Assembly (NCBI GenBank): GCA_900543755.1
Contig: UQSP01000022.1
Span: 1-30,911, forward strand
From: an uncultured Eubacteriales bacterium
Lineage (GTDB): Bacteria > Bacillota > Clostridia > Christensenellales > Pumilibacteraceae
Direction: 5' to 3'
DNA: 30,911 nucleotides
Below, one piece after another: positions 22,962-30,698 of the stretch. Under the pieces are notes generated by a model. That model saw nothing but the letters and a program-made list of their open reading frames with translations, ran no database searches and was not told the DNA's origin. The translations under genes were made by a program, and so were the position numbers. Numbering within the stretch: the stretch's first letter is position 1; every line of letters begins with the position of its first letter.

Positions 22962-24764
22962 ATGAACAAAAAACTTTTATCGGTTGTTTTGACGGTACTG
23001 TGCGCATTTTTGCTTTTTGCGTGTTCAGCGCGGAATTTCAGTCCTTATACCTATGAAAACACGCTTCTGCCCTCGGCTGCCCCGGACGACGGGATTGACG
23101 TGGACGGAGTTCTTTCCGAAGACGCGTGGATTAACAACGAGTGGATGACGTTTACTTACAACGACAGGGGTGCGGTTATCACGCTTCAGATGACGTCGGC
23201 TTTCGGAGAAAAGGGGGTTTATTTCGCTTTGAAGTGCGACGACCCTTTGCTTTACGTCAATCCGTCAAGGAAAAAAACGCACAACAGCGGAATAGAGTTG
23301 TGCGTTTGCCGCGCGGACGAAACCGTATCCGAAGGCAATTCCTTCGAACTGTTTATGAACGCCGACGGAAATTACGAGATAAGAAAACGTTTCAGAAACG
23401 TTTATTCGACGTATATACCGTCAAGGTATGAAAACGTTCCTCTTTTTAAATCGACTGTTATTGACGGGAAAATAAACTCGGGCGAAGAGTGCGGAGGATA
23501 TACCATGGAGGTTTATCTTACAAACGATTTGCTCGGGATAACGGGAGATACAACGAAAATAAACGCTTCTCCGTCGCTGGTAAGAAAGTACTCGTCGGAG
23601 CTTGACGACGGAAGCAGAATGAGATATGCTTTCGGTCCCGAAAAGAGCGGTTATGCTTATCTGAATCCTACAACTTGGTACGGTTTCGGTGAAAGCGGCT
23701 TTATATTGTCGGAAATATCCGTAGAGGGAGAGGGAATAACAGTCACTCCTTCTTCGGACAGAATCATACCCGGCGAACAAACAAGGCTTTTTGTGGAATT
23801 ACAGGCAGGGAAAACTCTTAATTCGCTTACCGCTGACGGCGTCGACGTGCTGTCCTGTCTTAAGACCGACGAAAACGGTAAATGTTATTTTGACTGGACT
23901 TTAGGGGAAAGGTGCGAAATCGTCGCTTCGTCGGGGATTGCCGCTTCGGCGGTAGAAGCAGAGTTAAAGTTCCATGATTCCTCCGTAGAGGTAAGCGAGG
24001 ACAGGGCGCGCGGATTTAAAGTGTATTTTACCTGCGGCGGTGCGGTTTATCCGTTTGAATTTGAAAGCGGCTGCACTTTCGCGTGCACGACGCCCGAAAC
24101 CGAAGGAGTCGTTACCGTATTTGAAAGCGGCGCGCTTGTGTACGAAATGCCCGTGGATTTTTCGGGTTACGACGTTTTTGCCGCGGATTTAAACGATTAT
24201 GTCAAAAACACGATTATTACGCCGGCTTATTCCGCGTCACCCAATGCGTCTTCTACTGTCTATAACGCGGAAGACTCCGAAAAAGATGCGGTTGCCGTTA
24301 TGGATTTCGGATATTATAACGACGGCTTGGTTAATTCCGACGGTACTATAAACCGTAATGCGGCGGAAGTGCTTGAAAATTTCAATTTCGGATTCGTTGT
24401 CACGGTTGGGGGTATAAGTTTCAGCGTGCAGATTATTAATTGGGCGCCTTCAAATCTTTGGCGGCTGAAAGTAAACGGCGAATATACTTCCGTTGACGAA
24501 CTGTTTTCCGCCTTCGACCTTACGGCGCTTACGGAAGGTAAACTGCGCATAGTTATGGCTAAAAAAGATAACGGATTTACTTTTTATGTCGGAAAAGGAA
24601 GCGAATTACGACAGGTATATTCCGCTTTCATCGGGTCGGGAAGCAACTCTGTAAGCAAAATAGTTTTCAATACCTTCGATAAAAAAACCGAATATGTCGC
24701 GTCCGTTACGGGCAAGGTGTATTCGGGAGTGGGTGAATTGGACAAAATTTTGTCTTTAATTTGA
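22962..24764 (+). CDS. Lipoprotein with CBM9-like domain and C-terminal repeat domain
   Basis: This 600-residue surface lipoprotein has a lipobox LFAC at Cys21. Residues about 45-250 form a CBM9/DOMON-like beta-sandwich, with the diagnostic GIDVDGVLSEDAW and GVYFALKCDDP; such domains bind reducing ends of polysaccharides or sugars. A middle part (about 255-420) seems Ig-like. The last 120 residues (472-588, bases 24375-24725) share a pattern with two domains of the next protein (see findings). AAGGAGG precedes the ATG. No catalytic residues are apparent, so a binding or scaffold role on the cell surface is likely. Co-transcribed with the GH43 lipoprotein. Confidence 0.72.
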   Translation: MNKKLLSVVLTVLCAFLLFACSARNFSPYTYENTLLPSAAPDDGIDVDGVLSEDAWINNEWMTFTYNDRGAVITLQMTSAFGEKGVYFALKCDDPLLYVNPSRKKTHNSGIELCVCRADETVSEGNSFELFMNADGNYEIRKRFRNVYSTYIPSRYENVPLFKSTVIDGKINSGEECGGYTMEVYLTNDLLGITGDTTKINASPSLVRKYSSELDDGSRMRYAFGPEKSGYAYLNPTTWYGFGESGFILSEISVEGEGITVTPSSDRIIPGEQTRLFVELQAGKTLNSLTADGVDVLSCLKTDENGKCYFDWTLGERCEIVASSGIAASAVEAELKFHDSSVEVSEDRARGFKVYFTCGGAVYPFEFESGCTFACTTPETEGVVTVFESGALVYEMPVDFSGYDVFAADLNDYVKNTIITPAYSASPNASSTVYNAEDSEKDAVAVMDFGYYNDGLVNSDGTINRNAAEVLENFNFGFVVTVGGISFSVQIINWAPSNLWRLKVNGEYTSVDELFSAFDLTALTEGKLRIVMAKKDNGFTFYVGKGSELRQVYSAFIGSGSNSVSKIVFNTFDKKTEYVASVTGKVYSGVGELDKILSLI

Positions 24765-24789
24765 TTAATAAAGGGGAAAAGAGGAATTT

Positions 24790-26844
24790 ATGATGAAAAA
24801 ATTGCTGAAAATCGGCATAATGTACGTTTTTGCAATGCTGCTGACGTGTTTCGTGCTGATAGGGTGCGCCTTAGATAAAACGCCGCCTGACGACGATGGC
24901 ACAGATACCGCGCCCGAGGCTTTTACCGTGACTCTGAATAAAAACGATTTGACGCTTGAGGAGGGAAAGACGGAAACAATTTCTTACGTCCTTTCTGCCC
25001 AAACCGACAATATCGCCTTTACTTCCGATAACGAAGACGTCGTTACTGTGGGCAGACTGACGGGCGAAGTTACCGCCGTTTCCGCAGGCAACGCCAAAAT
25101 CACTCTTTCCGTAGAGTACGAAGACGTAATTTACAAGGCCGAGTGTAAAGTGACGGTTACTCCGCGCGACTTAAGCCAAATGCCCGTTACTTATTCCGTT
25201 TCGTCTGCCGACGGCGTGACTGCGGTAACGGATAAAGCCGATTACAAAAACGGGGAAACCGTAAAACTTACTGTTACGCCTCAGGCGGGTTACGTGTTTG
25301 TGGGGGCGGCAGTGGGCGCGACCGAATACGCGGCGGAAGATTTTACTTTGCAGGACGGGTCTTATGTTCTCGAGTTCGAGTGCGTAAGCGAGGTTGAAAC
25401 AGTGCCCGTCAGCTTAAGGGCGTTTAAGCTTGCGCAAAGTATAGGCACTGCCACGGGCAGCGTAAGCGAGATGAACAACGATACGGCTGTCGTAAAACAG
25501 GTTTACGAGTATGACGGCTATGAGTGCGACAAAGAAGTCATGACGGTCAAAATGGGTTATTACGGAAATCTCGTGCACGAAGGAGAGTTAAGCGGGGAAG
25601 AGGACAGCGACTTTACAACAAGCGGCCTGACAAGGCTCAACTTCGGCATAGAGGTAAATACCGGCAGCGCATACTTCAATATACAGATATTGTTCAACAA
25701 GGAAAGCGGCGCTAAGATAATAAAATCGTTGGCGCTGGGAAATAACAGCGGACAGAATATAGAAAATCTTACGGAAGTCGTACAGCTTCTTGGTGAGGGA
25801 GAATTTACGTTTGTGATAGTGCGCGAAGGCGAAAACTTCAGCGTAAAATACACGGACGGGAAGGGTAATCTTAAGGATTTCGTGACCGACTTCACGTTAG
25901 ATAAAGCTGGAACGATAAAGAAAGTCAACCTGGTGTTCTGGTGTATAGGCTCGGATGCAAGCGTGACGGGCGGGACCATAGTACGCGGAAGTACGGATTA
26001 CGCCGCATTGCTTGATAAAGCCGTCCCTGAAGTAACAAACGCGGACGAAGAGAAGTTTACGGTGACGGGACTTAAGGAAAACTATGCTTTCGGCGAAAGC
26101 GGCACGTTCACCGTTTCGACCGAGGAAGCGGTTTTCGACGTGTTGTTTAACGGCGTTCCCGTTGCGGCTGACGGGGCGGAAGGAAACAGTTATACTTATT
26201 CTTTCACCGCGGGTACCAAAGCCGATATAACCGTGCGCGGCGCGGCGGTAAAAGTTCAGCCCGTGGGTACGACAGGTTTGGGCGTGTCTTCAAACGGGTA
26301 CGTATCCGCTCTTTCCGTCGAGCGGGAGGTGATTGCGGTAAGAATTGCTTTCGATAAGCTTCTTTACGAGTTCGATGAGGAAACGCAAACGGAAATCGTG
26401 CCCGACAATACCGAGTACTTCCAGTATTCCATAGGTTTTACCGTAAACGGAGTGACGCACAGTATAGATATGTTCCGCAACACTACGGCGCACAATTTCG
26501 TATTCAAGGAATATGTTAAAACCGATACCAATACCAACGAGAATAACAGTACCAAAACCATGTCCGACAAGCTGGCTTTCGCAAAGGCGTTGAATGCGGG
26601 CTCCGTCTATGTGGTCATCGTGCGTGAGGGAGCTGTTTACTCCTCTTATTACAGCCTGGACGGTGTAACCCTTTCACCGATGTTTACCGGCCTTAATTGC
26701 TTAAACGGCAACGACGGTTTTGTTTCTTCGCTGTTTATGCGTAATAAAAATTCAAACGGCGGCGGAAAGACTTCCGTGCTTGACGGAGTGGTCGTGCGCG
26801 GATCCACCGATTATACGGCGGCATTTGCAATGATTAAAGTTTGA
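24790..26844 (+). CDS. Lipoprotein with Ig-like (BIG2) and duplicated beta domains
   Basis: This 684-residue surface lipoprotein has a lipobox LIGC at Cys26, then an acidic Pro-rich linker. Residues about 45-124 form a bacterial Ig-like BIG2 domain (LTLEEGKTETISYVLS...VTVGRLTGEVTAVSAGNAKITLSV). A second Ig-like module is at about 132-205. Two copies of an unrecognised beta domain follow (about 280-408 and 543-680), each ending in a VRGSTDY sequence and separated by another Ig-like stretch (430-490). No catalytic motif is seen; display or glycan binding is likely. ATG codons at 24790 and 24793 are both within reach of GAGG; I used the first. It closes the lipoprotein operon. Confidence 0.7.
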   Translation: MMKKLLKIGIMYVFAMLLTCFVLIGCALDKTPPDDDGTDTAPEAFTVTLNKNDLTLEEGKTETISYVLSAQTDNIAFTSDNEDVVTVGRLTGEVTAVSAGNAKITLSVEYEDVIYKAECKVTVTPRDLSQMPVTYSVSSADGVTAVTDKADYKNGETVKLTVTPQAGYVFVGAAVGATEYAAEDFTLQDGSYVLEFECVSEVETVPVSLRAFKLAQSIGTATGSVSEMNNDTAVVKQVYEYDGYECDKEVMTVKMGYYGNLVHEGELSGEEDSDFTTSGLTRLNFGIEVNTGSAYFNIQILFNKESGAKIIKSLALGNNSGQNIENLTEVVQLLGEGEFTFVIVREGENFSVKYTDGKGNLKDFVTDFTLDKAGTIKKVNLVFWCIGSDASVTGGTIVRGSTDYAALLDKAVPEVTNADEEKFTVTGLKENYAFGESGTFTVSTEEAVFDVLFNGVPVAADGAEGNSYTYSFTAGTKADITVRGAAVKVQPVGTTGLGVSSNGYVSALSVEREVIAVRIAFDKLLYEFDEETQTEIVPDNTEYFQYSIGFTVNGVTHSIDMFRNTTAHNFVFKEYVKTDTNTNENNSTKTMSDKLAFAKALNAGSVYVVIVREGAVYSSYYSLDGVTLSPMFTGLNCLNGNDGFVSSLFMRNKNSNGGGKTSVLDGVVVRGSTDYTAAFAMIKV

Positions 26845-26880
26845 TGTCATCGCTTGAATAAGTTTATTATTTTCTGCAAT

Positions 26881-26925
26881 AAGGCGGGATAATGCGCAAA
26901 AAGCTTTTCCCGCCTTTGCTTTATG
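26881..26925 (+). terminator. Terminator of the lipoprotein operon
   Basis: AAGGCGGGA/TCCCGCCTT stem (26881-26889 and 26908-26916) followed by TGCTTTAT. The U-tract is poor but the stem is strong. Confidence 0.65.
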
Positions 26926-26990
26926 ACCGGGAATAGACATATTTTTTTTATTTATTGCTTTTTGTATCAATAAATTCTGCGGACAAAAAC

Positions 26991-27019
26991 TTGACAAAGA
27001 GTTTGCCTTGTGTTAGAAT
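26991..27019 (+). promoter_or_regulatory. Promoter of the tRNA-Ser gene
   Basis: Perfect -35 TTGACA (26991-26996), 17-base spacer and -10 TAGAAT (27014-27019), about 38 bases before the tRNA 5' end. Confidence 0.75.
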
Positions 27020-27057
27020 ACTTACGCTGTCTTTTGCGGCATAGCCTCGCATACCGC

Positions 27058-27152
27058 GGAGAAATACCCAAGAGGCTATAAGGGGACCCCCTGCTAAGGG
27101 GTTAGTACGGCGATAAGCTGTAGCGCGAGTTCGAATCTCGCTTTCTCCGCCA
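27058..27152 (+). tRNA. tRNA-Ser (GCU anticodon)
   Basis: A 95-base class II tRNA with encoded CCA. The acceptor stem is GGAGAAA with TTTCTCC (27142-27148) and discriminator G27149. The anticodon arm is ACCCC-CTGCTAA-GGGGT with anticodon GCT, reading AGC/AGU serine codons. It has the long variable arm expected of tRNA-Ser and a T-arm GCGAG-TTCGAAT-CTCGC. It stands alone with its own promoter and terminator. A mobile element begins downstream, but I see no second copy of the tRNA 3' end in the window. Confidence 0.96.
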
Positions 27153-27154
27153 GT

Positions 27155-27193
27155 AAGAACCTAAATCGAACCCTCGGTTTAGGTTCTTTTTCT
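27155..27193 (+). terminator. Terminator of the tRNA-Ser gene
   Basis: AAGAACCTAAA/TTTAGGTTCTT stem (27155-27165 and 27178-27188), extendable inward by four pairs, followed by a T-tract. The arm resembles that of the hairpin at 2018-2055. Confidence 0.85.
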
Positions 27194-27245
27194 TTATTCT
27201 TTTCCGCTTTTATTATTGCATATAACGTCGTCAAACCGCCTATAT

Positions 27246-27437
27246 CGGCTTGTAGCCGTTTGTATTGAGTTATTTGGTCAATCGCATACAAGCGGACGGT
27301 TTATGCCGCGAAAGCCGCTTGATGTGAGAAAGGCATATGGTAGGCTATTTGCCAGCGGCAAACAAAAAGCCCCTTGGGGCGTTTGGTCTTGGCTCTTTGC
27401 CTGAATACCATACGCCGCAGAGGCTCGCGTCAAGCGG
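27246..27437 (+). ncRNA. Candidate structured RNA or DNA element beside the recombinase
   Basis: There is no convincing ORF here but a dense set of inverted repeats. The largest is a 14-bp stem, CCGCTTGATGTGAG (27315-27328) with CTCGCGTCAAGCGG (27424-27437), containing two G-T wobbles. Inside it is a second stem, GGCATATGGTA (27332-27342) with TACCATACGCC (27406-27416), 10 of 11 paired. Inside that are a TTTGCC-AGC-GGCAAA hairpin (27348-27362) and GCCCC/GGGGC (27369-27380). Upstream hairpins CGGCT/AGCCG (27246-27258) and CCGTTTGTAT/ATACAAGCGG (27256-27295) compete with these pairings. Three G-T pairs against one A-C mismatch favour plus-strand RNA. No Rfam family is recognised by eye. It could instead be a DNA-level recombination site. 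Confidence 0.35.
27361..27380 (-). terminator. Intrinsic terminator of the serine recombinase gene
   Basis: Read on the minus strand, GCCCC-AA-GGGGC is followed by TTTTTGTT, about 80 bases after the recombinase stop. It lies inside the larger nested structure described at 27246-27437. Confidence 0.6.
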
Positions 27438-27461
27438 AACGTGGAATAAATAGTCCGCGCT

Positions 27462-28955
27462 TTATATGCGCATTATCAGTTGAAAGTCAATCATTCTCGG
27501 CTGCTTTACGTTCTGAATATATATCGGGTACAGCACGTTGTCCGTATAAAAGGAAAAGCCCTGACTTTCGTCAAGGCTTATCGTTCTCGGGGCGTTGTAG
27601 ACGATTATCATTTTATCGTCGAACAACTGTATTTCTTTGACGAGCAGGTTTATCAGCATTTTCGGTTCCTGCTCCAACGCGAATTTGTAAAAGTCTGTAA
27701 TTTCTTTTCTGTCGAGTTTGAACGCCGAATGAGATTGCTCTATGCGTATCTGTTTTTCGAGTTCCGCATTTTTCTCTTCAAGTTCTCGCAAGCGTTTCAT
27801 CGCAGTGTTGCTCGTGCCGCCGTTTTCAATAGCGGTCATAATATTGTTTATGGAATTTTCCGTAGCGCGTTGTTCTTTAACTAATCTCGTCAATGCCGAA
27901 TTGGCTTTTATGTAATTCTCCTGCATTGTCATTAATTCGCTGACGATATAGTCCATATTGTTGCTTAACTGCGTTATGATATTTTCAAGCACGTAATTTT
28001 CAAGGACTTCCTTTCTTGCTTGGGACTTTTTACAGCCGTTGCCATTCTTACGTCCCAAACACTTGTAATAGCGTTTCCGCTCGCCGTTCTTTGTCGTGCC
28101 GCACTCCGCGCTTACGGGACTGCCACAATAGCCGCATTTCATTTTATGGCGCAATAAATATACAACTTCGGTACTGCGTTTGCCGTAATGGTTGCTGTCT
28201 ATCTTTTTACGTACAATATCGTATGTTTCCTGCGGTACGATTTGCGGATAGATATTGGTAAACACTTCGCCGTTATATCTGTATATCCCTGCGTATTTTT
28301 CGTTTTTGAGTATGTTGTAAACGGTATTTCGGGCGAAAGGCTTGCCGCGATTATAAATGCCTTTTGAGGTCAACGCCTTTATAATATCTTTTACGTACAC
28401 GCCTATTGCATATTGCTCGAAAATATATTTCACCGTTTCGGCTTTTTCTTCGTCAATAACGACCTTATGATTTTCCACTTTGTAGCCGTAAATGATAAAG
28501 CCGCCTGTAAAATTGCCTTTACTGCGCGTTTCACGCATACCGCGTTTTACCTTTTGCGAAAGTTCTGCGCTGTAATATTCTGCATAGCCTTCAAGCATAC
28601 TTTCGAGTATGATTGCCTCGGGACTGTCGGGGATATACTCCATAGCGGATATAACCTTAACTCCGTTGTCTTTCAGAGTTTTCTTGTGTATCGCCGTTTC
28701 ATATTTATTACGGCTGAAACGGTCGAATTTGTAAACAAGCACAACATCGAAAGATTTTTTTGCGCTGTCTTTAATCATACGCTGAAAATCGGGGCGGTTG
28801 TCGTTTGTTCCCGTCATTGCTCGGTCAATGTAGGTGTCTAAGATTACAATGTCATTGGACTTTGCGTACTCATTGCATACGCGCAACTGTCCCTCAATGC
28901 TTTGCTCGGTTTGGCTATCCGAGGAATAGCGGCAATAGATAACTCCTGTTTTCAT
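27462..28955 (-). CDS. Large serine recombinase (site-specific integrase)
   Basis: This 497-residue resolvase/invertase-type recombinase integrates and excises the mobile element through a phosphoserine DNA intermediate. The N-terminal catalytic domain (1-140) has IYCRYSSDSQTEQSIEGQ with nucleophile Ser11, and KFDRFSRN. The Recombinase domain (about 150-260) contains GFIIYGYKVE and ARNTVYNILKNEKYAG. A zinc ribbon has MKCGYCGSPVSAECG...RYYKCLGRKNGNGC. The region at about 330-410 is a predicted coiled coil rich in Glu/Lys/Leu. The protein seems complete and active. ATG 28955 has AAGGAG 11 bases upstream. It points towards tRNA-Ser. Large serine recombinases usually use short att sites inside genes rather than tRNAs, so the attachment site is unresolved. 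Confidence 0.93.
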   Translation of the reverse strand: MKTGVIYCRYSSDSQTEQSIEGQLRVCNEYAKSNDIVILDTYIDRAMTGTNDNRPDFQRMIKDSAKKSFDVVLVYKFDRFSRNKYETAIHKKTLKDNGVKVISAMEYIPDSPEAIILESMLEGYAEYYSAELSQKVKRGMRETRSKGNFTGGFIIYGYKVENHKVVIDEEKAETVKYIFEQYAIGVYVKDIIKALTSKGIYNRGKPFARNTVYNILKNEKYAGIYRYNGEVFTNIYPQIVPQETYDIVRKKIDSNHYGKRSTEVVYLLRHKMKCGYCGSPVSAECGTTKNGERKRYYKCLGRKNGNGCKKSQARKEVLENYVLENIITQLSNNMDYIVSELMTMQENYIKANSALTRLVKEQRATENSINNIMTAIENGGTSNTAMKRLRELEEKNAELEKQIRIEQSHSAFKLDRKEITDFYKFALEQEPKMLINLLVKEIQLFDDKMIIVYNAPRTISLDESQGFSFYTDNVLYPIYIQNVKQPRMIDFQLIMRI

Positions 28956-28983
28956 AATTTTTAATCTCCTTTGAAAATGTATT

Positions 28984-29140
28984 TTTTGTCTTTCGACAAG
29001 GGGCGGACAAACGGAAACGCATTGTAAAGTTTATTTCTTATATCGCATTCTCCTTTTATGCAAGGGTTGCGAAAAGCAATGCACTTTACCCTTGCATAAA
29101 AGGGCGGTTTCGTTTACGCTCCGCAAGCCGAAAGACAAAA
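28984..29140. repeat. Nested inverted repeats between rep and the recombinase (possible replication origin)
   Basis: Outer 12-bp perfect arms TTTTGTCTTTCG (28984-28995) and CGAAAGACAAAA (29129-29140) enclose a 16-bp perfect hairpin, CCTTTTATGCAAGGGT (29052-29067) with ACCCTTGCATAAAAGG (29088-29103). Its 20-base loop holds a smaller TTGC/GCAA hairpin. No T-tract follows on either strand, so this is not an ordinary terminator. A replication (single- or double-strand) or transfer origin beside a rolling-circle Rep is plausible but inferred. Confidence 0.5.
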
Positions 29141-29144
29141 TGAT

Positions 29145-30029
29145 TCAGTTGCATTTCGGCAACTGCGATATGGTTTCGGGACTTACTTTGCCTATAAGAC
29201 ACCCCTCGTCCCAACAGTTAAAGTCATCGAATAACAAGGCTTTTCTGTCGTCTATACCTGTATGACAGACAATATCCTCGTCCATAACGTCCGACTTGAA
29301 ATAGGTCGGCAAATCTCCGCCGTATACCAATCGTTCGCCGCTCTTTTCAATGTATTTGAGCAGATAGCGGACGGACTGCACGGCATCGCTTTTGTTTATC
29401 TCTTTGAAATCGTTTCTGCCGAAATATTTCAAAAAGTGCGTATTTTGGTATGTCGTCTGCGTGCGGTGTTGTTTGGTGCTGTAATCGCTGACTTGTTTCA
29501 GTTCTCCCACCATAGCGTTTTCGGGAATATAGAATATCCCGTGAAAGTGTAGCCGCTCGCTTGCAGAGCGTTCCCACACGCCGATATACTTCCAGCCTTT
29601 GCGGCTTACAAGGTGTTTCAAGGTGTTGCGCAATGTCTTTTGAAAGGTCTGTTCCGTGTGCTTTTCGTCGGAATAGGTACACGTTACAAAGAAATTCCAA
29701 TTGCATTGCAGATACACTTTGTGCCAAAGCCTCGTATACCGCTTATATGCGTTGGTTCTCTTGCGTTCGGTCTGCCTTTTGACATACTCTTCCGCTTGTT
29801 TGTCGTCGGTAAATGCATCTTGCAATTTCTCCGTAACGTATTTGCGGCGTTCGCGCTTCGGCAACGTCTGACTTTCCGCATAAGCCGTTTCAAACTTGGC
29901 TTTTATGCTGTCTGTCTGCGGATTGCTTTTCCTTGCCGTTTTTCCGCCTTTGCGGCTCGGAAAGTTTTCTTTCGGGACGGCTATATAATGACTGCCGTCA
30001 TAGTAAATTTTGCTTGCCCGATATGGCAT
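29145..30029 (-). CDS. HUH-type rolling-circle replication initiator (Rep)
   Basis: This 294-residue protein has the three rolling-circle Rep motifs in order: motif 1 FFVTCTYSDE (113-122), motif 2 HUH-type LHFHGIF with His161 and His163 (metal binding), and motif 3 RYLLKYIEK with catalytic Tyr222 and/or Tyr226. The sequence between resembles the single-strand-phage and mobile-element Rep class (gokushovirus VP4/G2P-like) more than pC194- or pMV158-type plasmid Reps. It nicks one DNA strand at an origin and starts strand-displacement replication of the excised element. ATG 30029 has AAGGAG about nine bases upstream. Basic N-terminus. It lies between the small ORF and the recombinase, all on the minus strand, as in compact integrative elements of Clostridia. 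Confidence 0.85.
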   Translation of the reverse strand: MPYRASKIYYDGSHYIAVPKENFPSRKGGKTARKSNPQTDSIKAKFETAYAESQTLPKRERRKYVTEKLQDAFTDDKQAEEYVKRQTERKRTNAYKRYTRLWHKVYLQCNWNFFVTCTYSDEKHTEQTFQKTLRNTLKHLVSRKGWKYIGVWERSASERLHFHGIFYIPENAMVGELKQVSDYSTKQHRTQTTYQNTHFLKYFGRNDFKEINKSDAVQSVRYLLKYIEKSGERLVYGGDLPTYFKSDVMDEDIVCHTGIDDRKALLFDDFNCWDEGCLIGKVSPETISQLPKCN

Positions 30030-30060
30030 AAATAGTTCTCCTTTTTGTGTGTTTTTTAGT

Positions 30061-30119
30061 GAAAAAGAAAAAGGGCAAAATACAAAACAATGCTGTTATC
30101 GTTTCATACTTTGCCCTTT
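30061..30119 (-). terminator. Minus-strand intrinsic terminator between small ORF and rep
   Basis: AAAGGGCAAA (30070-30079) pairs with TTTGCCCTTT (30110-30119). Read on the minus strand, the stem is followed by TTTCTTTTTC. It separates the small-ORF transcript from rep, which would then need its own promoter or read-through. Confidence 0.7.
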
Positions 30120-30280
30120 GCTTTACGGCGCGTTCCCGTCACTTTTCGGAAATCTTAAACGCCTGCGTATCGGCTTTGTTGTTTTATTTACCGCTGATTA
30201 CTTTCGGTTCAATCCGTTTCGGTCACTATTCGGTTATCTATCTAATGGGGCGGCGTAGTACGTTGCGCCCCGAACATTCC

Positions 30281-30345
30281 TTTCATTCCATTCCGTTTCC
30301 GTTACATTAGTTCCGTTGCATTACATTACAATTCATTCCGTTCTT
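30281..30345. repeat. Degenerate CATTCCGTT-type short repeats
   Basis: ATTCC, CCGTT and CATTAC units alternate many times here (for example CATTCCATTCCGTTTCCGTT near 30284). The tract reads as slippage-prone low-complexity DNA just after the stop of the small minus-strand ORF, overlapping its last codons. There is no exact unit length. Confidence 0.5.
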
Positions 30346-30463
30346 TAGCCAATTCCAAAACTCTTGCCATTATCGTTTCAAAGAAAACACGCCTTTCATC
30401 GTCTGACAATGCCGTTATGTCGGGCGTTCCGACAGTAACGACTTCGAGTTCTGTTTTCAGCAC
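30326..30463 (-). CDS. Small hypothetical protein of the mobile element
   Basis: A 45-residue ORF beginning at GTG 30463 with a perfect GGAGG eight bases upstream. The frame remains open further upstream to an ATG at 30508, but that start has no RBS. The product is acidic at the start and helical, with ITALSDDERRVFFETIMARVLELAKERNE resembling small helix-rich proteins often found near recombinases in Firmicutes elements. No function is recognised. The strong RBS is the best evidence that it is translated; it is the first ORF of the minus-strand cluster in this part of the element. Confidence 0.5.
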   Translation of the reverse strand: MLKTELEVVTVGTPDITALSDDERRVFFETIMARVLELAKERNEL

Positions 30464-30647
30464 GTTTATCACCTCCTCGCACTTGATTTTTGAGAGGGAG
30501 AAAAACACCCCCTCAATATTTAGGCTCGAAAACGGCTAAAAGCAAGGGGCTAAAAGAAAAATTTTACAAATTTTTTTGCGCGTCGGCTTTATCTCCGTTT
30601 CGACACTTGAAATTATACACTGTTTTTCGCTTTGAGCGTGAGTAGGT

Positions 30648-30698
30648 GAAAGTATACTTTCCGTAGCAAAACCGACACTTTCCGATACTGAAAGTATA
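30648..30698. repeat. GAAAGTATA direct and inverted repeats (iteron- or operator-like)
   Basis: GAAAGTATA occurs at 30648-30656 and 30690-30698. Inverted copies are TATACTTTC at 30653-30661 (making a perfect 14-base palindrome) and ACTTTC at 30677-30682. The spacing suggests protein binding sites, for Rep or a repressor. Confidence 0.5.

Noticed and set aside
27094..27291. 65-codon minus-strand ORF across the tRNA-Ser gene
   Set aside because: Its C-terminal third is antisense tRNA and terminator; no Shine-Dalgarno sequence. The upstream part is better explained by the structured region.
27246..27437. Group II intron or retron non-coding RNA
   Set aside because: No reverse transcriptase is encoded nearby, and I see no domain V-like or msr/msd-like arrangement.
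27374..27640. 88-codon plus-strand ORF over the recombinase 3' end
   Set aside because: Opposite a clear recombinase coding end and running through a terminator hairpin.
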